DNA from: Nocardioides pinisoli
GTDB lineage: Bacteria > Actinomycetota > Actinomycetes > Propionibacteriales > Nocardioidaceae
Direction: 5' to 3'
Assembly (NCBI RefSeq): GCF_024199985.1
Contig: NZ_JANARS010000004.1
Span: 248,001 to 312,000 of the forward strand
DNA: 64,000 nt
Within the stretch, counting starts at the first letter, position 1. The number at the start of each line of letters is the position of its first letter. The position numbers and the translations under genes are program-made. Shown piece after piece: positions 25,498 through 33,775 of the stretch. The notes beneath the pieces were generated by a model. It did not search any database and was not told the DNA's origin. It was given only the letters and a program-made list of their open reading frames with translations.

Positions 25498-26843
25498 CGG
25501 TCGGCGCCGTGGCGGGCGACCAGCTGGACGCCGACGGGCAGGCCGTCGGCGGTGCGTCCGGCGGGGAGGGAGATCGCGGGGCACCCGGTGACGGTGATGA
25601 AGTAGGCCGAGCGCATCCAGGCGAGGTAGTCGGGCATCTCCTGGCCGTTGATCGTCTCGGGGAACTCCTGCTCCACCGGGAAGGGCGGCACCTGCGAGGT
25701 CGGCAGCAGCAGCACGTCGTGCTCGCCGAAGAAGAGCCGCATCGTCTCCGAGAGCGAGGTGCGCTGGGTGTAGGCGCGGGCCACGTCGGCACCGGTCAGC
25801 GGCTCGCCCGCGCGGATGTTGGCCTCGAGGGAGGCCTTGAAAGACGTCGGGTGCTCGGCCAGCAGCGGCCCGAGCTTGGCCTGGAAGTGCCAGGCACGCA
25901 GCGTGCGGAACGTGTCGTCGGCCAGGGCGAGGTCGGGGTGGGCCTCGGCCACCGCCGCACCCGCGTCCGAGAGCCGCGCCGCGGTCGCGCGTACGACGTC
26001 CGCGACCTCGTGGTCGACCACCAGCGAGCCACCGAGGTCGACCGACGTCGCGACCCTCAGCCCGGCGAGCGGGGCGGGCGTCAGCGGTGGTGCGAACGAC
26101 GTGCCGGGGTCGCCCAGCGCGAGGGGGGCACGCGGGTCGGGTCCGGCGAGCACCGACAGCAGCAGCGCGAGGTCGCCGACGTTGCGGGCCATCGGACCGC
26201 CGACCGACGTGCTCTCCCACTGGTTGTAGTGCGGCCACTCCGGCACCCGGCCCAGCGAGGGCCGCATGCCGACGACGCCGCAGAACGACGCCGGGTTGCG
26301 CAGCGAGCCGCCCATGTCGGAGCCGTCGGCGAGCGGCACCATGCCCGACGCCAGGGCGCACGCCGCTCCCCCGCTCGACCCGCCCGCCGAGCGCGAAGGG
26401 TCGACCGGGTTGCGGGTGACGCCGAAGACGGTGTTGAACGTGTGCGACCCGGCCGCGAACTCCGGGACGTTGGTCTTGCCGACGAAGACCGCGCCGGCCG
26501 CGCGGACGCGCTCGACCAGCAGGTCGTCGTGGTCGGCGACGGCGTCGGCGAAGATCGGCGAGCCGTAGGTCGTCCGCCAGCCCTTCAGCGCGTGGGTGTC
26601 CTTCACCGCGAAGGGCAGCCCGTGGAGCGGGCCGATCACCTCGCCCGAGGCCTGCGCCTGATCGGCGACGGCGGCCCAGGCGCGGGCGCGCTCGGCGTCG
26701 AGCGAGACGATCGCGTTGAGCTCGGGGTTGCGCTCCTCGATCCGGTCGAGGTGCAGCTCGAGCAGCTCGGTCGCCGAGACCTCGCCCGAGCGGAGGGCGG
26801 CGGCCTGGGCCCGCGCGGTCGAGTCGACCGTCAGGTCGCTCAC
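25440..26843 (-). CDS. Amidase-signature-family amidohydrolase
   Basis: The 467-residue cytosolic amidase has the Ser-cisSer-Lys triad: Lys81 (LPFAVKDTHALKG), cis-Ser157 (RSAGGSSGGAA) and nucleophile Ser180 (GSDMGGSLRNPASF). The length fits GatA-like amidases of broad substrate type. It is the last gene of the permease-Mo-hydroxylase operon, with its ATG overlapping the coxG-like stop. Within that context it could deamidate or hydrolyse a ring-opened ureido or amide intermediate (ureidomalonase-like, for example). This is inference; GatCAB is excluded because no gatB or gatC is present. Its 3' end overlaps the opposite-strand acetyltransferase gene by 58 bp. Confidence 0.92.
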   Translation of the reverse strand: MSDLTVDSTARAQAAALRSGEVSATELLELHLDRIEERNPELNAIVSLDAERARAWAAVADQAQASGEVIGPLHGLPFAVKDTHALKGWRTTYGSPIFADAVADHDDLLVERVRAAGAVFVGKTNVPEFAAGSHTFNTVFGVTRNPVDPSRSAGGSSGGAACALASGMVPLADGSDMGGSLRNPASFCGVVGMRPSLGRVPEWPHYNQWESTSVGGPMARNVGDLALLLSVLAGPDPRAPLALGDPGTSFAPPLTPAPLAGLRVATSVDLGGSLVVDHEVADVVRATAARLSDAGAAVAEAHPDLALADDTFRTLRAWHFQAKLGPLLAEHPTSFKASLEANIRAGEPLTGADVARAYTQRTSLSETMRLFFGEHDVLLLPTSQVPPFPVEQEFPETINGQEMPDYLAWMRSAYFITVTGCPAISLPAGRTADGLPVGVQLVARHGADRQLLEVAAAVERLVGPATS

Positions 26844-27484
26844 CGGCGGCGTCCGAAGATCCCGCCGACCACGACGCCGAGGACGACCAGCCCGGCACCG
26901 ACGGCGACGCCGGTGAGGAACCCCTGGCGCGAGGCGGCCGCGGGCGCGGGCGCGGGTGCGGTGAAGACCTGCCCGGTGCTGACCGCGCCGGTCGGCGTCG
27001 GCACCGCTGCACCTGCGGCGGCAGGAGCGGCCTCGACGGGCGCCCCTCCACCCGCGATGGCCGCGTCGACGTTGCCGAAGAACTCCCCCGCCATCCGGCG
27101 CGACACGGAGGTGAGCATCCGCTGGCCGACGCCGCCGATCATCCCGCCGACGACCGCATCGGCGTCGTAGGACACCCGGGTCGTGGAGCCCTCGGGGATG
27201 AACCGCACGTTGACGGTGGCGCCGATCGTGCCGGGGGCTCCGGCACCGTCGAGCTTCATCACCAGGGACTCGTGCTCGACGAGGTCGGTCAGCTCGCAGG
27301 ACCCGGCGTAGGTGCCCTTGATCGAGGCGACGCCCGCGGTGACGGTCATCGCGTAGGCGTTGTCACCGGTCGCCTCCAGCCGCTCGCAGCCCGGGATGGT
27401 GCGCACGAGCACCGCCGGGTCGAGCAGCGCTCCCCACGCCTGCTCGACGGGCGCCGCCAGCGTATTCTCTCCGGTGAACTTCAT
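26840..27484 (-). CDS. coxG: CoxG-like SRPBCC protein with C-terminal membrane anchor
   Basis: Residues 1-150 form a CoxG-type SRPBCC domain (MKFTGENTLAAPVEQAW, PGCERLEATGD, VNVRFIPEGSTTRVSYDADAVVGGMIGGVGQRM). An Ala/Pro-rich linker follows (about 155-190), and a C-terminal transmembrane segment ends in GGIFGRRR (about 192-214). CoxG recruits CO dehydrogenase to the membrane or carries quinone in Afipia and mycobacteria; a similar electron-acceptor role for this hydroxylase is inferred. The ATG lies 48 nt after the coxL stop, and that gap contains the 35-bp repeat. Its stop overlaps the amidase start. Confidence 0.88.
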   Translation of the reverse strand: MKFTGENTLAAPVEQAWGALLDPAVLVRTIPGCERLEATGDNAYAMTVTAGVASIKGTYAGSCELTDLVEHESLVMKLDGAGAPGTIGATVNVRFIPEGSTTRVSYDADAVVGGMIGGVGQRMLTSVSRRMAGEFFGNVDAAIAGGGAPVEAAPAAAGAAVPTPTGAVSTGQVFTAPAPAPAAASRQGFLTGVAVGAGLVVLGVVVGGIFGRRR

Positions 27485-27503
27485 AGATGGCTCCTAGTGG
27501 CTC

Positions 27504-27538
27504 GGTTGCGTGACGGGCGCTGCGCGCCCTCCTCAACC
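27504..27538 (-). repeat. 35-bp hairpin repeat, copy 2, contains the coxL-like stop codon
   Basis: Minus-strand reading starts GGTTGAGGAGGGCGC and ends GTCACGCAACC. The inner stem is GGGCGC/GCGCCC. The TGA of GGTTGAGG is the stop codon of the large subunit gene. The arrangement matches the arcC copy at 9484-9518. Confidence 0.75.
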
Positions 27539-29950
27539 AGCGGTGGTGGGGGTGGTCGTGGGGTGGGGTTCGTCGGTGTGCGCCAGGCGCAGCTCGAACA
27601 GCTCCGACGGCGAGATGGGCATCGAGGTGATCGGGAAGCCCTCTGCGTCCTCGATGGCCGCGGCGAAGACGGCGGCGGACGGGATCACGCCCGCCTCGCC
27701 GGCGCCCTTGATGCCGAGCGGGTTGAGCGGTGAGGGCGTCTCGAGGTGGTCGATGTCGATCGACGTCGGGACCTCGGTGGCGTACGGCATCAGGAAGTCC
27801 ATGAACGACGCGTTGAGCAGCTGGCCGGACTCGTCGTAGGCCATCCGCTCGTAGAGCGCGCCGCCCACGCCCTGCGCGACGCCGCCGTGGATCTGCCCCT
27901 CGACGATCATCGGGTTGATCAGGTGCCCGCAGTCGTGCACGACGGCGTACTTGAGGATCCTGATCTCCGCGGTGTCGGGGTCGGTCTCGACGATCACGGC
28001 GTGCATGCCGTTGGCGAAGGTCGAGCGCGGCGGGGAGTAGAAGTCCTTGCCCTCCAGGCCCGGCTCGTCGTCCTCGGCGACCGGCGGCTTGCCGGGGTCG
28101 CCGACCGAGAACTGGGTGGCGGCCTTGGAGGCCTCGTCGAAGGCGTAGCGCAGCGGGTTGGAGAGGACGGCGATCGTGCCGAGGTCGATCGACGCGTCCG
28201 TGCCGCGGACCGACACGACGCCGTCCGCGATCTCGAGGTCGTCCTCGGACGCCTCCAGCGCCTCGGCGGCAATCCGCAGCGCCTTCTCCTTCGCCCGCAG
28301 CGCGGCGAGGTGGATCGCCGACCCGCTCATCACGGCCGCGCGCGAGGCGAAGGTGCCGACGGCGTAGGGCATCTTGCGGGTGTCGCCCGTGGTGATCTCG
28401 ACGTCCTCGAACCGCACCCCGAGGGTGTCGGCGACGATCTGCGCGAACGCGGTCTGGTGGCCCTGCCCCTGGGTGGTCAGGCCCGTCGCGACCTTGACCT
28501 TGCCGGAGGTCTCGACGTGCACGTGGGCCCCCTCGTAGGGGCCGACGCCGGTGCCCTCGACGTAGCAGGCGAGGCCGATGCCGACCCGGCGGCCCTGAGC
28601 CGCCATCTCCGCGCGGAAGTCCTCGAACTCGTCCCAGCCGACGAGCGCCTTGAGCTTGGCCAGCGACGCCGGGTAGTCGCCGGAGTCGTAGGTCAGCTCG
28701 CGCCCGTCCTGGAAGACCAGGCCGTGCTCGTAGGGGAACTCGTCGGGCTGGATGAAGTTGGTGGAGCGGACCTCGGTGCGGTCCTTGCCGAGGTAGGCCG
28801 CGATCGCGTCCATCGTGCGCTCCATGACGAAGCAGCCCTGCGGCCGGCCCGCGCCGCGATAGGGCGTGACGATGACGGTGTTGGTGTAGAGCGACTCGAA
28901 GGCGACGCGGTAGTTCTGCGGCTTGTAGGGGCCGAGCAGCTGGGTCGAGGTGATGATCGGGACGATGAGGCCGTAGGGCGTGTACGCGCCGTGGTCGTGC
29001 CAGAACTCGACGTTGAGCCCGAGCACCCGGCCGTCGTCGTCGAAGCCGACCTCGACGTGGTGCTGCTGGGCGCGCTCGTGCGCCGAGGAGATGAAGTGCT
29101 CGCGCCGGTCCTCGGTGAACTTGACCGGCTTCCCCAGCGTCATCGCCGCCAGCGGGACGAGCAGCTCCTCGGGCCACGGGTGGTTGATCTTCACGCCGAA
29201 GCCGCCACCGACGTCGGGGGTGACGACGTCGACCTTGGCGAGGTCGAGGCCGAGCTTGGCGGCGACGCAGCCCCGGACACCCGTCGACGTCTGGGTCGAG
29301 GACCACACCGTCAGGCGGGACGTGTCGGGGTCCCACCGGGCCACGGTGCCGCGGCCCTCCATCGGCGTACAGGCGGAGCGCTCGACGTCGAGCTCGAGCG
29401 TCAGCGTGTGGGGCGCGCGGGCGATCGCGGCCCGCGCGTCGCCGTTCTCCTGCTCCATCCGCGCGCCGACGTTGTCCGGGACGTCGTCGTGCACGGCGGA
29501 GGTCGCGGCTCGCGCGGCGGCGATCCCGACGACCGGCGTGAGCTGCTCGTAGGCGACGCGGATCCGCGAGACGGCGTCCTCGGCGACGTAGCGGTCGACG
29601 GCGACGACGAAGGCGATGGCCTCGCCGACGTAGTTGACCTCGTCCTTGGCCAGGGCGTACTGCGTGCGGCCGTGGGTGAGGGCCGGGTGCGGGATCAGCA
29701 GCGGCAGCGGCTCGGCCATCGCGCCGGCGAGGTCGTCGTAGGTCCACACGGCCACCACGCCCTCGACGTCGAGCACGTCGGAGACGTCGATGTCGACGAT
29801 GCGGGCGTGGGCGTGGGGCGAGCGCAGCACCGCGGAGTGCAGCAGGCGCGGGTCGTCGGTCAGCAGGTCGTCGACGTAGCGACCCTGGCCGCGCAGGAAG
29901 CGCTGGTCCTCCACGCGGGGCACCTTGGCGCCGAACATCTTGGTGGTCAC
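27533..29950 (-). CDS. Molybdenum hydroxylase large subunit (CoxL/XdhA family, form II)
   Basis: An 805-residue molybdopterin-cytosine-dinucleotide subunit. Motifs include RVEDQRFLRGQGRYVDD at the N-terminus, VGEAIAFVVA, DVGGGFGVKINHPWPEE, active-site loop PYRGAGRPQG (residues 363-372), TQGQGHQTAF, and KGAGEAGV with the probable catalytic Glu752. True CO dehydrogenase form I has AYRCSFR with the Cu-binding Cys; here AYRGAGR-type means form II, so CO is probably not the substrate. With a nucleobase permease in the same operon, a purine or pyrimidine hydroxylase is plausible (inference). The GTG start overlaps the small-subunit stop; ATG four codons later is an alternative. The stop lies inside a 35-bp repeat. 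Confidence 0.93.
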   Translation of the reverse strand: MTTKMFGAKVPRVEDQRFLRGQGRYVDDLLTDDPRLLHSAVLRSPHAHARIVDIDVSDVLDVEGVVAVWTYDDLAGAMAEPLPLLIPHPALTHGRTQYALAKDEVNYVGEAIAFVVAVDRYVAEDAVSRIRVAYEQLTPVVGIAAARAATSAVHDDVPDNVGARMEQENGDARAAIARAPHTLTLELDVERSACTPMEGRGTVARWDPDTSRLTVWSSTQTSTGVRGCVAAKLGLDLAKVDVVTPDVGGGFGVKINHPWPEELLVPLAAMTLGKPVKFTEDRREHFISSAHERAQQHHVEVGFDDDGRVLGLNVEFWHDHGAYTPYGLIVPIITSTQLLGPYKPQNYRVAFESLYTNTVIVTPYRGAGRPQGCFVMERTMDAIAAYLGKDRTEVRSTNFIQPDEFPYEHGLVFQDGRELTYDSGDYPASLAKLKALVGWDEFEDFRAEMAAQGRRVGIGLACYVEGTGVGPYEGAHVHVETSGKVKVATGLTTQGQGHQTAFAQIVADTLGVRFEDVEITTGDTRKMPYAVGTFASRAAVMSGSAIHLAALRAKEKALRIAAEALEASEDDLEIADGVVSVRGTDASIDLGTIAVLSNPLRYAFDEASKAATQFSVGDPGKPPVAEDDEPGLEGKDFYSPPRSTFANGMHAVIVETDPDTAEIRILKYAVVHDCGHLINPMIVEGQIHGGVAQGVGGALYERMAYDESGQLLNASFMDFLMPYATEVPTSIDIDHLETPSPLNPLGIKGAGEAGVIPSAAVFAAAIEDAEGFPITSMPISPSELFELRLAHTDEPHPTTTPTTAG

Positions 29951-30444
29951 GCGTCGCTCCGCTCGTGCTCGATCTCGGCAGCGCGGAGCACGGACTTCAC
30001 GATGTTCTGGTAGCCGGTGCAGCGGCAGAGGTTGCCGGCGATCATCTCGCGCGCCTCGTCCTCGGTCGGGTCGGGCGTCTCGCGGAGGCCGGCGGTGATG
30101 GTGGTCAGGAAGCCCGGCGTGCAGAAGCCGCACTGCAGGCCGTGGCAGTCGGAGAACGCCTGCTGGACGGGCGAGAGCGAGCCGTCGTCCTCGGTGAGCC
30201 CCTCGACGGTGGTGATCTCGGCGTCCACCGCCGAGACGGCCAGCATCAGGCACGAGCGCATCGGCGCGCCGTCGACCAGCACCGTGCAGGCGCCGCACAC
30301 GCCGTGCTCGCAGCCGACGTGCGTGCCGGTCAGGCCGCAGTCGTGACGAAGGGCGTCGGACAGGAGCCGTCGGGCGGGCACCTGCACCTCGTGGACGGAC
30401 CCGTTGACGTGCAGGCGTACGTCGTGGAGCTGTTCGGTGGTCAC
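29947..30444 (-). CDS. Molybdenum hydroxylase 2Fe-2S small subunit (CoxS family)
   Basis: The 165-residue electron-transfer subunit holds two [2Fe-2S] clusters. The plant-ferredoxin-type site is Cys45, Cys50, Cys53 and Cys65 (GCEHGVCGACTV, SCLML). The second site is Cys105, Cys108, Cys140 and Cys142 (GLQCGFCTPG, NLCRCTGYQNI). All eight ligands are present. GTG start and stop overlap the neighbours in the medium-small-large order typical of CoxMSL operons. It passes electrons from the molybdenum centre to the FAD subunit. Confidence 0.96.
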   Translation of the reverse strand: MTTEQLHDVRLHVNGSVHEVQVPARRLLSDALRHDCGLTGTHVGCEHGVCGACTVLVDGAPMRSCLMLAVSAVDAEITTVEGLTEDDGSLSPVQQAFSDCHGLQCGFCTPGFLTTITAGLRETPDPTEDEAREMIAGNLCRCTGYQNIVKSVLRAAEIEHERSDA

Positions 30445-31295
30445 GGCTGGGTCGCCTCTCCTGCCCGCGAGCGGGCGTGGTCGGTCGCGGCCGCCAGGAC
30501 GCGGGGCGCCAGCACCTTGACGAGGTGGGCGCGGTAGGCGGCGCTGGCATGGATGTCGTCGGCCGGGTCGAGCTCGGCCAGGGCCTTCGCGGCGGGGTCG
30601 CCGAGCGCGTGGGTCACGTCGACGACGACGGGGACGTCGCTGACCGACACGAAGCCCAGCGACGCGCGGGTGACGGCGTCGCCGTCGGTCTCGACGTGCG
30701 CGGCCACGCCCACGAGGGCGTAGTCGCCGTGGCGGCGCGCGATCTCCTGGAACGCCACGCCCGCATCGGGTGCGAGCCCCGGGAAGAACGCCTCGACGGC
30801 GACCTCGTCGTGGGCCAGGGTCGACTCGAGCGGGCCGGCGAACAGCTCCGCCGCCGGGATCGTACGACGACCCCGCACCGACGCGACGTCGACCGATCCG
30901 TCCAGCAGCCGCAGCACCATCGGCATCTCGGCAGCGGCGTCGGCGTGCACGATCGAGCCGACGGTCGTGCCCCGGTTGCGGATCGTCGGGTGCGCGACGT
31001 GGCGCAGCGCCATGCCCAGGAGCGGCTGGGCCCGCTCGGCCTCGGACGAGGCGAGCACCTCGGCGTGCCGGGCGAGGGCGCCCACCCTGACCCCGTCCTC
31101 GGCCACGCGGACGTGGCCGAGGTCGGGCAGGGCGTTGATGTCGATGAGCATCGACGGTGCGGCCAGCCGCATGTTGAGGAGCGGGACGAGCGACTGGCCA
31201 CCGGCCAGCACCTTCGCCCCCTGCTCCCCCGCGAGCGCCGCGAGGGCTTCCTCGAGGGAGGACGGTCGCAGGTAGGCGAAGGGTGCGGGCTTCAT
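30441..31295 (-). CDS. Molybdenum hydroxylase FAD-binding medium subunit (CoxM family)
   Basis: The 284-residue subunit has the FAD motifs KVLAGGQSLVPLLNMRL (AGGQS, about residues 32-36) and TIRNRGTTVGSIVHADAAAE (TxGGxx-type second motif, here TVGSIVH), plus the C-terminal CO-dehydrogenase-flavoprotein domain. It takes electrons from the Fe-S subunit and passes them to an external acceptor. ATG start at 31295 overlaps the permease stop (ATGA), which binds the enzyme to nucleobase uptake genetically. No coxD/E/F or other maturation genes are in the operon. Confidence 0.95.
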   Translation of the reverse strand: MKPAPFAYLRPSSLEEALAALAGEQGAKVLAGGQSLVPLLNMRLAAPSMLIDINALPDLGHVRVAEDGVRVGALARHAEVLASSEAERAQPLLGMALRHVAHPTIRNRGTTVGSIVHADAAAEMPMVLRLLDGSVDVASVRGRRTIPAAELFAGPLESTLAHDEVAVEAFFPGLAPDAGVAFQEIARRHGDYALVGVAAHVETDGDAVTRASLGFVSVSDVPVVVDVTHALGDPAAKALAELDPADDIHASAAYRAHLVKVLAPRVLAAATDHARSRAGEATQP

Positions 31296-32716
31296 CGCTT
31301 GTGCGTGCCTCCGGAGGCTGCGTCGTCGACGCCCTCGTCGTAGTCGGGGTGGCTCATGTTGCGGGTCACCGTGCCCGTTCCGGCGCCGGTGCGGCCCTTG
31401 ACCATGTGGAAGAAGACGATGACCAGGATCGTGCCGAGGGCGATGCCGCCGAGCTCGAAGTCGTCGCCGAAGGTGAGGGTCACGCCGCCGATGCCGGCGA
31501 TGATGCCGGCGGCCAGGCCGACCATGTTGACGGGGTTGCCGAAGTCGATGTTGTTCTCGACCCAGATCTTGGCTCCCACCAGTCCGATCATTCCGTAGAG
31601 GACGACCGTGATGCCGCCCAGGACGCCGCCGGGCGTCGCGTTGACGACCGCGCCGAACTTGGGGCACAGGCCGAGCAGGATGGCCACGGCCGCGGCGACG
31701 TAGTAGGCCGCGGAGGAGTAGACCCGTGTCGCGCCCATGACGCCGATGTTCTCGGCGTACGTCGTGGTCGGCGAGCCGCCGAACGCGCTGGCGAAGGCGG
31801 TCGCGAGGCCGTCGGCGCCGATCGCGCGGCCCATGTAGGGGTCGAGGTCCTCGCCGGTCATCTCGGCGACGGCCTTGACGTGGCCGGTGTTCTCCGCGAC
31901 GAGCGCGATGACGCCGGGCAGGACGAGCAGGATCGCGGTGAGCGAGAAGGACGGCCCGTGGACGACCGAGACGCCGTCGGCGAGGTCGCCGCTCGGCAGG
32001 CCGATCCAGTCGGCCGCCTTGACGCCGGCCCACGAGACGCGGTCGTGCTCGGTCGCCTCGGTGGCACCGCCCAGCACGGACGTGATCGGGCCGAAGACGA
32101 GGTCGGCGACCCAGGACAGCAGGTAGCCGAAGATCAGGGCGAGGAAGACCGCGATGCGCGACCAGAAGCCCGGGAGCAGCACCGCCGCGGCGACCATGAA
32201 CGTCGCCGTGGCGAGCGCGACCCACTGGTCCTGGGGCCAGTAGATGCCGGCGACCACGGGTGCGAGGTTGAAGCCGATCAGCATGACCACCGCGCCGGTC
32301 ACGGCGGGCGGCAGGATCCGGTGGATGAGGCCGGCGCCGGCGAAGTGCACCAGCACGCCGATCGCGGCGAGCACGAGGCCGCCGACGAGGATCGCGCCGG
32401 TGACGTAGGACGAGTCGTTGCCCTCGTCGAGGGCGCGGATCGCCGCGACCGAGGCGACGAACGACGCGCTCGTCCCGAGGTAGCTGGGCACGCGGTTCTG
32501 CACGATCAGCAGGAACAGGATGGTGCAGAAGCCCGAGAACATGATGGCGAGGTTGGGGTCGAGCCCCATCACCAGGGGGAACACGAAGGTGGCGCCGAAC
32601 ATGGCGACCACGTGCTGGGCACCGAGCCCGATCGTCTTGCCCCACGGCAGGCGCTGCATCGGCAGCACCGCCTGCCCCGGTGCGGGATCGACCACTTCCC
32701 ACTTGAACATCGACAT
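31292..32716 (-). CDS. NCS2 uracil-xanthine/nucleobase permease
   Basis: This 474-residue transporter has about 14 hydrophobic segments. NCS2 landmarks are LGAQHVVAMFGATFVFPLVMG in TM1, GTSASFVASVAA in the TM3 region, LVAENTGHVKAVAEMTG with the substrate-binding Glu of the TM8 region, and FGGSPTTTYAENIGVMGATRVYS in TM10. Family members import uracil, xanthine or urate with protons. The ATG at 32716 is preceded by GGAGG (32724-32728 complement) at 7-nt spacing. A TAGTTT box at 32761-32766 can serve as -10. It heads the six-gene operon permease-coxM-coxS-coxL-coxG-amidase, so its substrate is probably the substrate of the molybdenum hydroxylase. Confidence 0.94.
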   Translation of the reverse strand: MSMFKWEVVDPAPGQAVLPMQRLPWGKTIGLGAQHVVAMFGATFVFPLVMGLDPNLAIMFSGFCTILFLLIVQNRVPSYLGTSASFVASVAAIRALDEGNDSSYVTGAILVGGLVLAAIGVLVHFAGAGLIHRILPPAVTGAVVMLIGFNLAPVVAGIYWPQDQWVALATATFMVAAAVLLPGFWSRIAVFLALIFGYLLSWVADLVFGPITSVLGGATEATEHDRVSWAGVKAADWIGLPSGDLADGVSVVHGPSFSLTAILLVLPGVIALVAENTGHVKAVAEMTGEDLDPYMGRAIGADGLATAFASAFGGSPTTTYAENIGVMGATRVYSSAAYYVAAAVAILLGLCPKFGAVVNATPGGVLGGITVVLYGMIGLVGAKIWVENNIDFGNPVNMVGLAAGIIAGIGGVTLTFGDDFELGGIALGTILVIVFFHMVKGRTGAGTGTVTRNMSHPDYDEGVDDAASGGTHKR

Positions 32717-32760
32717 GTGCAGGCCTCCAGATTCGACGGGGTGGTTACCCGAGAAGCCAC

Positions 32761-32766
32761 AAACTA
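32761..32766 (-). promoter_or_regulatory. -10 box of the permease/Mo-hydroxylase operon
   Basis: Plus-strand AAACTA reads TAGTTT on the coding strand, about 45 nt before the permease ATG, leaving a short leader with a good Shine-Dalgarno. A GACAAGTTCTC motif shared with the pucR/allH region lies 60 bp upstream, at 32825-32835. Confidence 0.4.
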
Positions 32767-32824
32767 GTGCGGTCCATCTCACACCCTCACTGGCGACATC
32801 TGCCGAAGGAACGCCGCAGGCACT

Positions 32825-32835
32825 GACAAGTTCTC
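32825..32835. promoter_or_regulatory. GACAAGTTCTC motif, copy 1
   Basis: This 11-mer is identical to 35064-35074 in the pucR/allH gap. On the minus strand the match extends to GAGAACTTGTC-N-G. It may be part of a PucR operator; two sites only. Confidence 0.4.
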
Positions 32836-32914
32836 GGGCGGGTCGACGGCTCGACGCCCTCATCACTATCGGTCATCCTGCCGCCGGGCGCCGCTGTCCT
32901 GCCGCTGCGCGTCC

Positions 32915-32920
32915 TAGCGT
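32915..32920 (+). promoter_or_regulatory. -10 box of the small secreted protein gene
   Basis: TAGCGT lies 54 nt before the ATG at 32975, predicting a leader of about 48 nt with a GGAG Shine-Dalgarno element (AGCGGAGATGAGCG). Confidence 0.4.
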
Positions 32921-32974
32921 CACCGCCGCGTCTCTCGGACACCCGACGCAGGAACCCCCCAGCGGAGATGAGCG

Positions 32975-33271
32975 ATGAAGAGGATCCTGGCAACGACCGT
33001 CGTGGCTCTCGCGACCGTGGGAGCGACCGGCACGGCCGCGTCCGCCGGCGAGATCACCGGCAACGGCAACCCGACCCCGATCAACGGCTACAACGCGAAC
33101 TCGATCTGCGCGTTCTCGGGCCTGGACGACATGGACTTCGAGGCACCGGTGCAGCCGGGTGTCGTGCAGAACTGGGGCAGCATCCCCAAGGAGATCCGCG
33201 ACTTCCTGGCCACCATCGGTGAGCACCCCGGCACGGCCTGCAACGGCAGCCGGAACGGCACCAAGGGCTGA
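32975..33271 (+). CDS. Small secreted protein of unknown function
   Basis: A 98-residue protein with a Sec signal peptide: MKR, a hydrophobic core (ILATTVVALATVGATGTA) and probable AxA cleavage at ASA-G around residue 24. The mature part is about 74 residues, Gly/Asn-rich (GNGNPTPINGYNAN), with two cysteines (NSICAFSG and GTACNGS) that could form one disulfide. I do not recognise the family. It has its own promoter and Shine-Dalgarno. The downstream acetyltransferase begins 18 nt later. A surface or extracellular role is inferred only from the signal peptide. Confidence 0.75.
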   Translation: MKRILATTVVALATVGATGTAASAGEITGNGNPTPINGYNANSICAFSGLDDMDFEAPVQPGVVQNWGSIPKEIRDFLATIGEHPGTACNGSRNGTKG

Positions 33272-33289
33272 GGCTGCCAAGCTCGCGGG

Positions 33290-33742
33290 ATGAGCGAGCT
33301 CCGTCGGGCTGACGCCGCCGACGTGCCTGCGCTGCGGCGCATCGCGTCGGCGGCGTACTCGCCCTACCTGCCCCGGATGGGCGGACAGCGCCCCGGCCCG
33401 CTGGACGCCGACTACGCCGCGGCCGTCGCGCACGACGAGACCTGGGTGGCCTGCGTGGACGGGGACCCGGTCGGCTACCTCGTGCTGACCGACGACGCAC
33501 CGGACTCGCTGGTCCTCGACAACGTCGCCGTCCTCCCCGACCACCACGGCCGCGGCGTCGGCCGCGCCCTCCTCGCGCTCGCCGAGGAGCGCGCCGCCGC
33601 CCGGGGCCGTACGCGCATCCGGCTCTTCACCCACGTCACCATGGTCGAGAACCAGGCGCTCTACGAGCGCATCGGCTACGTCGAGACCCACCGCGCGACC
33701 GAGGGCGGGGTCACCCGGGTGTTCTACGAGAAGGTGCTCTGA
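33290..33742 (+). CDS. GNAT-family N-acetyltransferase
   Basis: The 150-residue protein is a single GNAT domain: IRRADAADVPAL-like start (ELRRADAADVPALRRIA), VGYLVLTDD, motif A VLDNVAVLPDHHGRGVGRALL with the acetyl-CoA phosphate loop HGRGVGRA, and NQALYERIGYVE near the end. The acceptor is unknown. Start ATG lies 18 nt after the small secreted protein gene, so the two may be co-transcribed. It converges on pucR, with a GC-rich hairpin between. Confidence 0.9.
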   Translation: MSELRRADAADVPALRRIASAAYSPYLPRMGGQRPGPLDADYAAAVAHDETWVACVDGDPVGYLVLTDDAPDSLVLDNVAVLPDHHGRGVGRALLALAEERAAARGRTRIRLFTHVTMVENQALYERIGYVETHRATEGGVTRVFYEKVL

Positions 33743-33746
33743 CGCC

Positions 33747-33773
33747 CCGCGCGGGCGCCGGGCGCCTGCGCGG
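33747..33773. terminator. Hairpin between convergent GNAT and pucR genes
   Basis: CCGCGCGGGCGCC (33747-33759) pairs with GGCGCCTGCGCGG (33761-33773) with one G-T wobble; inner pairs open to form the loop. It fills nearly the whole 33-bp gap and could stop transcription from both sides. Confidence 0.6.
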
Positions 33774-33775
33774 CC

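Noticed and set aside
25440-26843. GatA subunit of Glu-tRNA(Gln) amidotransferase
   Set aside because: The amidase signature is shared, but gatB and gatC are missing and the gene ends a catabolic operon.
27533-29950. True CO dehydrogenase (form I)
   Set aside because: The active-site loop is PYRGAGR and lacks the Cys of AYRCSFR; no coxD/E/F genes accompany it.
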